In this document: positions 50,251-58,938 of the stretch, in pieces
How positions within the stretch are numbered: the stretch's first letter is position 1
Layout: each line of letters opens with the position of its first letter
NCBI GenBank assembly: GCA_045653425.1
Contig: JAZOLU010000006.1
Coordinates: 6,010-70,009 of the forward strand
Length of the DNA stretch: 64,000 nucleotides
Reading direction: 5' to 3'
DNA from: RGIG3009 sp045653425
GTDB taxonomy: Bacteria; Bacillota; Clostridia; Oscillospirales; Acutalibacteraceae
Notes under the pieces: generated by a model
What the model was told of the DNA's origin: nothing
Databases searched by the model: none
The model's input: only the letters and a program-made list of their open reading frames with translations
Program-made: the position numbers and the translations under genes

Positions 50251-52059
50251 ATGAACAAGTGGTGTGAACCGGCGCAGGTGTTTGCGGAGTACGAGCAAGG
50301 CGTGGCGTACAAAGCGGGGCTTGGCGCGCGGGGACTGTACGAACAAAACCGCGTGAACGAGCGGTTTATGGTGGGCGACCAGTGGCACGGCGCGCGGTGC
50401 GGCAACGACCGTCCGTTGGTGCGCCACAACGTGATTAAGCGCATTGGTGACTACAAAATGGCGGTGGTGGGCTCTTCGCCCGTTACCGTGGGCTATTCTG
50501 CGGAGGGCGTTCCCAACACCGTGGAACTGCGCGAGCGGGTGCGCCGGGTGCGCGAGGAGTACGCCGACGGTCGGCGTATGACCCTGTTTGGTGACGAAGT
50601 GCCCGGCAACGAGGAGATTAACCTGGTGATGTCGGCACTTTCCGATTACTTTCGCGTTACCGCCGAGCGCGTAAAACTGGAAGACCTGCGAGAACGCGCC
50701 CTGCGCGATGCGTACGTGGGCGGTACGGGGGTGCTGTACACCTATTGGGACGACACGGTGAACACCGGCCTGTACGCCGACTGTGCCCGCCGTCAACCCA
50801 TTCGTGGGGACATTGCCTGTGAGGTGCTGGACATTGAAAACGTGTATTTCGGTGACCCGTCCCTTGACGACATTCAAAAGCAACCGTACATTATTTTGGC
50901 ACAACGCCGTCGGGTGGACGAGATTCGCCGTTTGGCGCGGAGACACCACCGTCCCGCCGCCGACATTGAGGCGATTCGTCCCGACAACGAAAACGGTTAC
51001 CAATCCGGCGATTACGGGTTGAGCGAGCAGGACGGCAACCGCCGCGCGTTGTTGCTTACCAAACTGTACCGTCACTGGGACGAGGACGGTACTTCGCACA
51101 TTCGCGCGGTGCAGGTGTGCCGCGGGGTAACGGTGCGGCGCGACTGGGATATTGGCGTGCGGTTGTACCCGCTTGCCAAGTTCAGTTGGGAACGCCGCAA
51201 AAACTGCGCCTACGGCGAAAGCGAGGTTACCTACCTTATTCCCAACCAAATTGCCATTAACCGTATGCTCACCGCCTCGGTGTGGGCGGTGATGATGATG
51301 GGTATGCCCATGTTAGTGGTGAACGGCGACGTGGTGCCGCAACCCATTACCAACGAACCGGGTCAGGTGATTAAAGTGTTTGGCGGTGCCACCGACGTGC
51401 AAACCGCCATGCGCTACGTAAACCCACCCAGTTTTGCGCCCGCGTTTGACAACAACATTGCGTCGCTCATTAGCAACACGCTTACCCAAAGCGGTGCCAA
51501 CGACAGTGCGCTGGGTGACGTGGCACCGGAAAACACCTCCGCCATTATTGCCGTGCGTGAGGCGGCACTGTTGCCGTTGCAGACCGTGCAAACGCGCTAT
51601 TACGCGTTTTTGGAGGACCTGGCACGCATTTGGGCGGAATTTTGGGTGACCCATTACGGCGAGCGTATGCTGAAAATTGAGGACGGCGAGGGCGTGTGGT
51701 ATTTGCCGTTTTCCGCCCGCCGTTACCGCGACCTGCTCATTGGCGCGCGGGTAGACGTGGGTTCTTCCACCTTGTGGAGCGAGGCGGAATCCGTGCGCAC
51801 GCTGGACAACCTGTTTAACCGCGACGTGATTGACGCGGTGCAGTACTTAAAACGGCTGCCGCGCGGCACGGTGCCGGACGTGAGTGGCTTAATTCGCGAA
51901 ATGGAGCAGACCAACGCGGCGGTATCGCACGTGCTTTCCGAAACCGAGGTTGTGGACGGGCTGGACGAACACAGTCGCGCCGTGTACGACGCGTTGCCGG
52001 AGGAGGAGCGCGCCGCGCTGCTGCGTGAGGTACTGACAGGACAAGGAGGAGAGGTATGA
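50251..52059 (+). CDS. Portal protein (P22-like)
   Basis: 602 residues, the length of short-tailed phage portals. The N-terminal stretch with GDQWHG and VRHNVIKRIGDY, and the acidic/Leu-rich C-terminal third, fit the family; the protein forms the dodecameric DNA gate. TATAAGGAGG precedes the ATG. Here portal follows coat, the reverse of the usual order. The stop overlaps the next start (ATGA). Confidence 0.83.
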   Translation: MNKWCEPAQVFAEYEQGVAYKAGLGARGLYEQNRVNERFMVGDQWHGARCGNDRPLVRHNVIKRIGDYKMAVVGSSPVTVGYSAEGVPNTVELRERVRRVREEYADGRRMTLFGDEVPGNEEINLVMSALSDYFRVTAERVKLEDLRERALRDAYVGGTGVLYTYWDDTVNTGLYADCARRQPIRGDIACEVLDIENVYFGDPSLDDIQKQPYIILAQRRRVDEIRRLARRHHRPAADIEAIRPDNENGYQSGDYGLSEQDGNRRALLLTKLYRHWDEDGTSHIRAVQVCRGVTVRRDWDIGVRLYPLAKFSWERRKNCAYGESEVTYLIPNQIAINRMLTASVWAVMMMGMPMLVVNGDVVPQPITNEPGQVIKVFGGATDVQTAMRYVNPPSFAPAFDNNIASLISNTLTQSGANDSALGDVAPENTSAIIAVREAALLPLQTVQTRYYAFLEDLARIWAEFWVTHYGERMLKIEDGEGVWYLPFSARRYRDLLIGARVDVGSSTLWSEAESVRTLDNLFNRDVIDAVQYLKRLPRGTVPDVSGLIREMEQTNAAVSHVLSETEVVDGLDEHSRAVYDALPEEERAALLREVLTGQGGEV

Positions 52060-52427
52060 CCGGTACGGAGACGTTTCGGCAAGCACTTGGCTTGCTGAAT
52101 TATACCGATATACAAACCGGTGGCGTGCCGGGCGGTGCGGCGTTGCATAGGCAGGCGTTGTCCGCCGTAAACCGCATTGCTGCCGATTTGTGGTACGTGG
52201 GGCATACCGTCCCGTTTACGCCGCTGACATCGCTTAGCGAGCAAGTGCCGCTTTCGGGCGCGGCGGCGGATTTGGCGTTGCCGTGCGGCGTGGCAATGTT
52301 GCTGGCACTGGCGGAGGGCGATACCGATAACCACACGGTGTTTGCCGCAGAATATGCCGCCCGTCGCGGCACGGCGGTGGCGGCAGGGACACGCATAATC
52401 GACGTGTTGCCCGCCGCACAGGAATGA
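52056..52427 (+). CDS. Head-completion/connector protein (P22 gp4-like position)
   Basis: 123 residues, helical. TETFRQALGLLNYTD and LHRQALSAVNRIAADLWY resemble connector proteins. Translationally coupled to portal. In P22 the equivalent protein extends the portal and receives the tail. Identification is mostly positional. Confidence 0.6.
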   Translation: MTGTETFRQALGLLNYTDIQTGGVPGGAALHRQALSAVNRIAADLWYVGHTVPFTPLTSLSEQVPLSGAAADLALPCGVAMLLALAEGDTDNHTVFAAEYAARRGTAVAAGTRIIDVLPAAQE

Positions 52428-52437
52428 GGTGACGGCG

Positions 52438-54480
52438 GTGAATTTTGTAACACACGGACGCACCGCCCGCCGCAAACTTACGTTGCCGCCGCTTAGCGGC
52501 GGGGTGGACTTCTCTTCGCCGCCGCACCGCATTGCGGATAACCGTTTAAGTGATGCCACCAACCTGTGGTGGCACGACGGTATGTTGCGCACCCGCCCCG
52601 CGGTGTGCGTGGCGGGGAGCATTGCTGCTCCCGCCGCCCACGGCGTTGCTACTACGGTGGGGCGATACACCGTACTGCACGCGGTGCGTGACGGTGTGAA
52701 CCTGCTGGCCATAGCGGACGAAAACGGGACGATTACCGGCAATACGCTTGTGATAAACAACGTGCGCCACCTGCTGGCGGTGCCGGCGGGAAAAAGCGTG
52801 GCGGATTTTGATTGCCGCGCGCTGGTATATCTGGATACCAGCGGCACACCCGGTACGTATTTGCTCACACCGCAAGGCGACCTTCGCGTGCAAAAGCCAT
52901 TTGTACCCACGGTGTTGTACGGCGCGTTGCCCACCCCCACGCGGGTGCGGCGCGAAAGCGGTGCCATCCGTCCGTTTAATATGCTTACGGAGGAGTATAA
53001 GTGCACCTACACCTCCGACGGCGAGGGAAAATATTACTGGTTGCCCCTCAACGCGTTGCCCGCAGACGGCACGCCTTTTTGGTTGACGATAACGGCACCA
53101 AACGGTACCGCCACCGTTCACCTTTGCGATGCCATTACCAGCAACGGCACCTGGGTGGAAAGCGCGCCGGGCGCGGACGGGTACACCCTGTGGTGCGACC
53201 CCGTCCGCGGGTGCGTGTGGCTGGAAAAGGACATGCAGCCGGTGGCATTGCCCGCTTCGGAAATGGCGGGAAACATTACCGCAAGGGGCATCCGTGCGGC
53301 AACCGGCGGCCGAGACATTATTTACGGTATGCGGTTCGGCACGTGGTTTGGCGGCAGTGCGGACGGGCTTTCCGGCGGTACGCGGCTGTTTTTGTCCGGC
53401 AACGCGGAGTCACCGCAACTGGTGCATTGGAGTGCGCTGGATAACCCATTGTATTTTCCCGAAAACAACTGTGCTCGGGTGGGTGATGCTGCCAGTCGCA
53501 TTACCGCCTTTGGCAAACAAAGCGATATGCTGGTTATTTTTAAGGAACACGAAATTTATGCCACGCAGTACCGTACGGGACAAACAATTACCGCCGAGGA
53601 GCAACTGGCGGGACAAGTGACCGACCCCGAAGCCGAAGCCGCGGTGTTTCCTATACAACAGGTGCACCCCGAAATTGGCTGTACTTGCCCCAACACCATA
53701 CGGTTGTGCGGTGACCGCTTGGTGTGGTTGCACGGCGACGGGCGCGTGTACGCGCTGTTTTCCGGCGGCACGTACGACCCGCGCAGTGTGCGGGCACTTT
53801 CTGTACCCATTGAGGCGGAACTGCAACAGTACACGCCCGCGGCGCGTACCGCCGCCTCTGCCGCGCGGTTAAAGGGGCAGTATTTGTTATACATCGGCGG
53901 CACGGTGTACGCGCTGGATACCACCGCGGCGGGGTTTGAAAATTACACCGCCTACGCCACCGATGAGCGGGCGCAAGCCGCGCTGGCGTGGCAGGTGTGG
54001 ACCGCCCCCACCGAGGGTGTGTGGGGGCTCACCCAAGCGGGCGCCACACCACTGTTCGTTATGCGGTTGGGCGAGCAGGTGTTCACCTGCCGCTACACGG
54101 ACGAAGCCGCCGACCGTGTGCCCACGCAAAATGGGAATACCGTGACCATAACGGCGCAGCCCATTGCGTGTTCGCTTACCACCAAATGGTACGAAACGGC
54201 GTACCCGGACGAGTACAAACAACTCTGTGAGGTGCGCTTGCGGGTAGCGGGCGATGCGGACGAGCGAGTTACGGTGTCACTGCAAGGCGACAGCTATACC
54301 CGCCGCGAACTGGCATCGTTTACGTTGTCGGGTGCGGTACCGCAACACACTTACACCCGCCGCGTGGCGGCCAACGTACCGCGCACACGGCAGTGCGGGA
54401 TAACGGTATCCTGCACGGGACGCATGGCACTGGATGGGTTGGAACTGACCTATCGGAATCGAGGGGAGGCACGGCAATGA
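52438..54480 (+). CDS. Tail hub/DNA stabilisation protein (P22 gp10-like beta-propeller)
   Basis: 680 residues, beta-rich. The start GGVDFSSPPHRIADNRLSDA (residues about 20-39) followed by NLWWHDGMLRTRPA is characteristic of phage stabilisation proteins that plug the connector. Later segments (IPNxx-free but repeated Tyr/Trp strands) suit a propeller. GTG 52438 has GAGGTG at a suitable distance; GTG 52429 is possible. The end overlaps the next gene by four bases. Confidence 0.68.
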   Translation: MNFVTHGRTARRKLTLPPLSGGVDFSSPPHRIADNRLSDATNLWWHDGMLRTRPAVCVAGSIAAPAAHGVATTVGRYTVLHAVRDGVNLLAIADENGTITGNTLVINNVRHLLAVPAGKSVADFDCRALVYLDTSGTPGTYLLTPQGDLRVQKPFVPTVLYGALPTPTRVRRESGAIRPFNMLTEEYKCTYTSDGEGKYYWLPLNALPADGTPFWLTITAPNGTATVHLCDAITSNGTWVESAPGADGYTLWCDPVRGCVWLEKDMQPVALPASEMAGNITARGIRAATGGRDIIYGMRFGTWFGGSADGLSGGTRLFLSGNAESPQLVHWSALDNPLYFPENNCARVGDAASRITAFGKQSDMLVIFKEHEIYATQYRTGQTITAEEQLAGQVTDPEAEAAVFPIQQVHPEIGCTCPNTIRLCGDRLVWLHGDGRVYALFSGGTYDPRSVRALSVPIEAELQQYTPAARTAASAARLKGQYLLYIGGTVYALDTTAAGFENYTAYATDERAQAALAWQVWTAPTEGVWGLTQAGATPLFVMRLGEQVFTCRYTDEAADRVPTQNGNTVTITAQPIACSLTTKWYETAYPDEYKQLCEVRLRVAGDADERVTVSLQGDSYTRRELASFTLSGAVPQHTYTRRVAANVPRTRQCGITVSCTGRMALDGLELTYRNRGEARQ

Positions 54481-55367
54481 GCCAACATATGACCACCGCC
54501 AAGAAAGAGGCGGCGGACTACGCCGCAAAGCGGGAACGCAAAGCGCGCGAGGCGATAGAGCGCGCCAACGCCGAGGCGGTAGAGCAAACGGCACAGATAC
54601 AAGAGCAGACCGCGGCGGCACTGCGCACCGAGGACAGGGAACGCGCGCTGGCACTGAACACGGCGGCCATACAAAACGAGATTGAGCGGCAACAAGTGCG
54701 CGAAACGGTGGCGCGGTTGGGGCTTACGGGTTCGGGGTTGGAACGCGCCCGTACCGCCGCGGCAAACGAAAGCGCGCGGCGTGCGTCCTCTGCCGCCAAT
54801 GCGGGGCGGGATACCGCGGTGGCGGCACTGAAAGCGGCACTGGCGCAGCGTGAGAAAGCCATTGAAAAGGAGCGCGCGCAAACACAGGCGAGCGAACAAC
54901 AAAAAGCCGCCGACGACATTGCCGCGGATTACAAAAAGCGCATCACCGCGGCGGAAAAACAGATTGAAAAAGAACAAAAAGAACGAGAAACTGCCCAAAA
55001 AAGCGAGAATACCCGTGCCGAACAACGCCGAATGAACGCGCTGGGGCGGTTGCGCACCGACGACAAAATCAGTGCCGAGATATATGCCAAGGCGGCGGAA
55101 CAAGGGTGGTCGTCAGACAAGGCACTGAGCATGCACAAGGAAGAACAGCGGGTAAAAACCATTGCCAACGAGGCGGTAGTGCGCAAAAAAGGGCAAGGTC
55201 TGGTTCAGGCAATGTTGTACCTGCGCGAGCAAACGCTTAACAACACGCAGTGGAACACCGTGTGCGAGGCACTTGGCATTACCCGCGCCGAGGCAGACCG
55301 CTGGATAACCGTACTGGACAACTACCTGGCGCAGTACCCGGGCGCAGAGCAGTTGTCGTGGGCGTAA
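54477..55367 (+). CDS. Coiled-coil internal virion/ejection-type protein
   Basis: 296 residues, extremely Ala/Glu/Lys/Arg-rich and almost wholly helical to about residue 210, then a smaller mixed C-terminal domain. No tape measure gene exists, so this helical protein probably fills the role of the ejection proteins of short-tailed phages. Coupled to the preceding gene (ATGA). Confidence 0.5.
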   Translation: MSQHMTTAKKEAADYAAKRERKAREAIERANAEAVEQTAQIQEQTAAALRTEDRERALALNTAAIQNEIERQQVRETVARLGLTGSGLERARTAAANESARRASSAANAGRDTAVAALKAALAQREKAIEKERAQTQASEQQKAADDIAADYKKRITAAEKQIEKEQKERETAQKSENTRAEQRRMNALGRLRTDDKISAEIYAKAAEQGWSSDKALSMHKEEQRVKTIANEAVVRKKGQGLVQAMLYLREQTLNNTQWNTVCEALGITRAEADRWITVLDNYLAQYPGAEQLSWA

Positions 55368-55383
55368 TAAAGGAGGAATACGT

Positions 55384-56763
55384 ATGTCATTTCCGGTGTA
55401 TGAACATCGCATTACCGTGACAAGCGAAGGCGTGTCGCCGCAGGGGCCGCTGGATGCCGGTGTGCACGGCGACGAGGGCGCGACGCGGCTGACGTTTGAC
55501 GTGTCCGCGCTGGGCAATGCCGCGGCGTACAGTTACCGCGTGGAGGTGGTGGACGGCGCGGGCGCGTACGACATCACTCCCTTACTCACCGTGCAAAACA
55601 ACGCCGTTACGTGGGACATTCCCACCGGCTGGACCACGGCGGGCACCGCCGCATTGCGGCTGGTGCAACTGGCGGTGGACGAGCAAGGGCACGAGACGGC
55701 GCGCCGCTATTTTCCGCCGGTGTTGCTAAACTTTGATTACCGCGACGAGGGCAACGGCACCATAACCGCCGCGCCCTTGTGGCAAGAAGCACTTACCCGC
55801 GCCCAGGCGGCGTTGGAGGCGACTGCTGCCGCTACGGCGGCTGCGGTGGCCGCGGCTGAGACAGCAACGCGTGCCGCCACACAGGCGGAATTGGCGGAGG
55901 ACAGTTGCCAAGACGCATGGGAGCAGGTGGAGAATTTGTCCGGCGTTGTGGAGGATATTCGCGAACTGGCGGGCGAGGGGGACGCCGTGTGGCACCCTTG
56001 CGTTACCGTGGACACGGCGCTGGACAGCACCAGCGACAACCCCCTTGCCAACCGTGCGGTGGCCGCCGCGCTGAACGGCAAGGCAAACGCCGCCGACACC
56101 TTACGCGTATACAAAACGCTTGGCGAATTGGGGCTTGCGACGGGCAGCGAAACGATTGAGAATATCTATTCTGCTATGGCGGGGAACTCCCTGCTGCAGT
56201 GCCTCGTTGGCGCGAGTAATGCTGCTATTTACCCGGACCAATACGTAACGCTTGAAGTGCTAAAAAGCGGGAACGCCCGCGCCGTTTTTCGGGCTACACA
56301 AAAACTGAACGCAAAAACGTGGGTTGGCGCGTATTCAGCCGACGGCGGTTGGACTGGCTGGAAGCAGGTGTTGGGCAGCGACCACGTAGGTGCCACGCTT
56401 TGGACGGGGAGCGTGAATACGTCGGGCGGCAGCGTTTCGCTGGACGTGCCGAACATTGCAAATTATACCGAGATTGCGTTGGCAACTGACAACGGCACGC
56501 GGGTGCTGCACCGCGAGGGGAATTGGTTTGTCGGGACAAGTACAACGTATGAAACAAACGATTACGGTCGTATTACCGTAGTAACAGACCGCATTAAACT
56601 AAAAGCGTATACAAGTTCTATTGGCGTATTTTCGTATCCCGATACCTTTGACGACACGTGCCACGTTGTTTCCGAAGTAAGTTCCTTGGGCGCAAGCGGT
56701 TCTACCGGATTTTCCATTAGTGAACGACCGCTGGTGTTCACGTCGATTGTCGGCATTATCTAA
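55384..56763 (+). CDS. Tail fibre/receptor-binding protein
   Basis: 459 residues in three parts: an N-terminal beta domain (1-120), an Ala-rich coiled coil (about 135-190), and a beta-rich C-terminal half with a knob-like GWTGWKQVLG motif near 320. This is a fibre layout. AAAGGAGG precedes the ATG. Host range determinant by inference. AT content rises toward the 3' end, from about 56100, suggesting exchange of the tip. Confidence 0.7.
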   Translation: MSFPVYEHRITVTSEGVSPQGPLDAGVHGDEGATRLTFDVSALGNAAAYSYRVEVVDGAGAYDITPLLTVQNNAVTWDIPTGWTTAGTAALRLVQLAVDEQGHETARRYFPPVLLNFDYRDEGNGTITAAPLWQEALTRAQAALEATAAATAAAVAAAETATRAATQAELAEDSCQDAWEQVENLSGVVEDIRELAGEGDAVWHPCVTVDTALDSTSDNPLANRAVAAALNGKANAADTLRVYKTLGELGLATGSETIENIYSAMAGNSLLQCLVGASNAAIYPDQYVTLEVLKSGNARAVFRATQKLNAKTWVGAYSADGGWTGWKQVLGSDHVGATLWTGSVNTSGGSVSLDVPNIANYTEIALATDNGTRVLHREGNWFVGTSTTYETNDYGRITVVTDRIKLKAYTSSIGVFSYPDTFDDTCHVVSEVSSLGASGSTGFSISERPLVFTSIVGII

Positions 56764-56777
56764 AAGGAGGGGAACCA

Positions 56778-57527
56778 ATGGGACTAAAACAAGAACTGGA
56801 AGCCGCCCGCGCGGCGGTGGGCGCGGCGATGCACAATGTGAACACGGCGCTGACCGAGTTGGGACTGGAACCCGCCGCCACCGTGGCGGCGTTACCGCCG
56901 TGCATTACCGCCGCCCACGCGGCGGGGGAGGCGGTGGCGCGCCGCGCCCCGTTTATTGACACCTCCAAAATGGACAGTTTGCACCATTTTTTTGCGGAGA
57001 ACCGAAACCCGTATTTTCTGAACAACCTCTCGCTGCTGGACACGTCCAACGTGGTGGATTTTTACAGTACGTTTTTTAACAACACCATCCTCACCGCGTT
57101 TGACGGTGCCGCCATTAATATGCGCAAAGCGTGGCGGTTTACCGGGATGTTCAACGGCGCGACCGCGCTCAAAACCGTGTCCAACGTGATGTCGAGTGTC
57201 AACAAGGTGTTCACGGATATGTTTAACGGTTGCACGGCGTTGGAGGAAATTCACGGCTTGGATTTTACCGCCGTGGAATATGCCTCGCGTACCTTTAACA
57301 ACTGCACCTCGCTTACCACGGTGGACGGCATTGTGGGCGAGATAAACGTGGCACTGGACCTGCATTGGTCACCGCTTACCCACGACAGTTTGATGAATTT
57401 TATAAACGCGCTGAAAAATCTGTCCGGCGGCACGGCAAAAACGCTCACGCTGGGGGCGGCGAACTTGGCAAAACTCACCGCGGACGAGCAGGCAGTTGCC
57501 ACGCAGAAAGGGTGGGTGTTGCAATGA
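56778..57527 (+). CDS. BspA-type leucine-rich-repeat tail protein
   Basis: 249 residues. A short helical N-terminus is followed by BspA/DUF285-like repeats recognisable as MFNGATALKTV, MFNGCTALEEI and TFNNCTSLTTV, spaced about 23-30 residues apart. Such repeats are usual on bacterial surface proteins of gut species and are here carried between a tail fibre and endolysin, suggesting a second adhesin. Coupled to the endolysin (ATGA). Confidence 0.72.
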   Translation: MGLKQELEAARAAVGAAMHNVNTALTELGLEPAATVAALPPCITAAHAAGEAVARRAPFIDTSKMDSLHHFFAENRNPYFLNNLSLLDTSNVVDFYSTFFNNTILTAFDGAAINMRKAWRFTGMFNGATALKTVSNVMSSVNKVFTDMFNGCTALEEIHGLDFTAVEYASRTFNNCTSLTTVDGIVGEINVALDLHWSPLTHDSLMNFINALKNLSGGTAKTLTLGAANLAKLTADEQAVATQKGWVLQ

Positions 57528-58360
57528 GCAGTCGCGTACTCAAACGCGGTGTTAACCGCATTACACAGGGTTACAAAGCCAGCCACAAAGCGGTGGATAT
57601 TGGGCGTTCCCACGCAACGGGCGAACCCGTAATTGCCCATACGGCGGGGCGGGTGGTGTTTTGCCAAACGGGGCATAAGAATAACAAAGGCAGTACCGGC
57701 AACGCCAGTTACGGCAACTGCGTGAAACTGGACCACGGCGATGGGGTGGAGACACTGTACGCGCACCTTGCGACCGTTAAAGTCAAGAACGGCGAACAGG
57801 TAGCGCAGGGGCAAGTCATCGGCACTATGGGGAACACGGGCAACAGTTACGGCACCCACTTGCATTTTGAGGTGAGAAAAGATGGTTCGCGTATTGACCC
57901 CACGCCGTACTTGGAAGCGGATTTGCCGCTTCCCGCCCAAAGCGGTGCGCACATTACCTACCAAGTGTACACCAACCGCTGGCTTCCCGCGGTAACGGAT
58001 TGCAACGATAAGAACGCCGACGGCTACGCGGGCATTCACCGCCGTGCGTGCTGCGCGCTCAAAGCCAAGCCCACCGTCGGTTCGGTCAAATACCGCGTGC
58101 ACCTGCTCAAAGAAAACCGCTGGTTGCCGTGGGTCACGGACGATACCGATTACGCGGGCAATATCGGCCAACCGTTTGACGCGGTGCAAATGCAACTAAT
58201 TGGTGCGGATGGATATGAGGTGCAATACCGCGTATCTTCCACCGCCGCGACGAAGTGGTACGGTTGGTGTACGGGGCTGACCGATGCCACAGGCGACGGC
58301 TACGCGGGTGTGTTTGGCAAGGCGGTGGACTGTATTCAAATGAAAATTGTGAAAACGTGA
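57524..58360 (+). CDS. Endolysin: M23 metallopeptidase with triple C-terminal repeat
   Basis: 278 residues. The LytM/M23 domain has zinc ligands H21-x3-D25 and H114 in HLHFEV, with H112 and H81 as further active-site histidines. It should cut peptide cross-links of the wall. Residues about 144-275 hold three diverged units of about 40 residues, each with a W-rich start (NRWLPAVTD, NRWLPWVTD, KWYGWCTGLTD) and a G-Y/N-A-G segment, probably wall-binding. No signal peptide, so release depends on the holin downstream. Confidence 0.88.
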   Translation: MSSRVLKRGVNRITQGYKASHKAVDIGRSHATGEPVIAHTAGRVVFCQTGHKNNKGSTGNASYGNCVKLDHGDGVETLYAHLATVKVKNGEQVAQGQVIGTMGNTGNSYGTHLHFEVRKDGSRIDPTPYLEADLPLPAQSGAHITYQVYTNRWLPAVTDCNDKNADGYAGIHRRACCALKAKPTVGSVKYRVHLLKENRWLPWVTDDTDYAGNIGQPFDAVQMQLIGADGYEVQYRVSSTAATKWYGWCTGLTDATGDGYAGVFGKAVDCIQMKIVKT

Positions 58361-58371
58361 GGGGGAGGAAT

Positions 58372-58662
58372 ATGGACAGTGTGCAATCCAAAGTGATGCA
58401 GCACGAAACGCGCATTAAAAGCGTGGAGCACCGCGTGAAAGATTTGGAAGGCGAAATGCACGACCTGCGCACCCTAACCGAGGCAGTGGCGGTTACCGGT
58501 GCCAAGGTGGACACCCTGCACGAGCAGTTTGCGGAACTGCATCAGGACGTGCGCGAACTCAAACACCTCCCCGCCGCCCGCTGGGAACAGGTGATTGCCG
58601 CCGTGGTAACCGGCGTGGTGGGCGCGCTCATTGGCGGGCTGGTCGGCGTGGTTTTGGTATAA
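58372..58662 (+). CDS. XhlA-like hemolysin/lysis accessory protein
   Basis: 96 residues: an N-terminal coiled coil (HETRIKSVEHRVKDLEGEM) and one C-terminal membrane span (IAAVVTGVVGALIGGLVG). This is the XhlA architecture, normally encoded between endolysin and holin. GGGGGAGG precedes the ATG. Confidence 0.85.
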   Translation: MDSVQSKVMQHETRIKSVEHRVKDLEGEMHDLRTLTEAVAVTGAKVDTLHEQFAELHQDVRELKHLPAARWEQVIAAVVTGVVGALIGGLVGVVLV

Positions 58663-58679
58663 CGAAAGGAGAAACGGCT

Positions 58680-58871
58680 ATGCAACCATTTTTACAACGA
58701 TTTCGGTCGTGGGCTTTGTGGCTCGCGGTGGCGGCACTGGTGGTGTTTTGCGTTAAGGAGTTCGGCGGCGTGGACATCAGCGCCACGGTGGACGGCTTGC
58801 TCAACGTGTTGTTGCCGGTGCTGGTGGCATTCGGCATTGTGAACAACCCCACCGACAAATCGCATCTCTAA
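58680..58871 (+). CDS. Holin (phi LC3-like)
   Basis: 63 residues with two membrane spans (about 10-25 and 40-55) separated by a short VDISATVDG loop, ending NNPTDKSHL, a typical small phage holin tail. Starts after GAAAGGAG. Last gene of the cassette. Confidence 0.85.
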   Translation: MQPFLQRFRSWALWLAVAALVVFCVKEFGGVDISATVDGLLNVLLPVLVAFGIVNNPTDKSHL

Positions 58872-58883
58872 CCGAACAGAAAA

Positions 58884-58915
58884 ACGGACACGAGAGGAAC
58901 CCCTCTCGTGTCCGT
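58884..58915. terminator. Bidirectional terminator at the prophage right end
   Basis: ACGGACACGAGAGG (58884-58897) pairs perfectly with CCTCTCGTGTCCGT (58902-58915), between the holin and the convergent glycyl-tRNA synthetase gene; flanked by A and T tracts. Confidence 0.85.
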
Positions 58916-58938
58916 TGTCGTTTTTGCAACGTGCTATG

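Larger units (their letters stand above)
43334..58871. mobile_element. Compact P22-like (short-tailed) prophage or domesticated particle cassette
   Basis: Contiguous phage genes: minus-strand repressor module (43334-45037), divergent promoters, a short early region (45264-46560), terminase, scaffold, coat, portal, connector, tail hub, internal coiled-coil protein, two fibre-like proteins, endolysin, XhlA and holin (58871). No tape-measure, tail tube or sheath gene is present, as expected for short-tailed phages. Also absent are integrase, excisionase, primase, polymerase and recognisable attL/attR; both ends abut host terminators. At 15.5 kb it is far below normal for a headful-packaging phage, suggesting a defective, satellite or domesticated element. 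Confidence 0.85.

Noticed and set aside
43277..58938. attL/attR direct repeats around the prophage
   Set aside because: The two flanks were compared by eye around both terminators; no shared core beyond chance was found, and there is no tRNA gene at either end.
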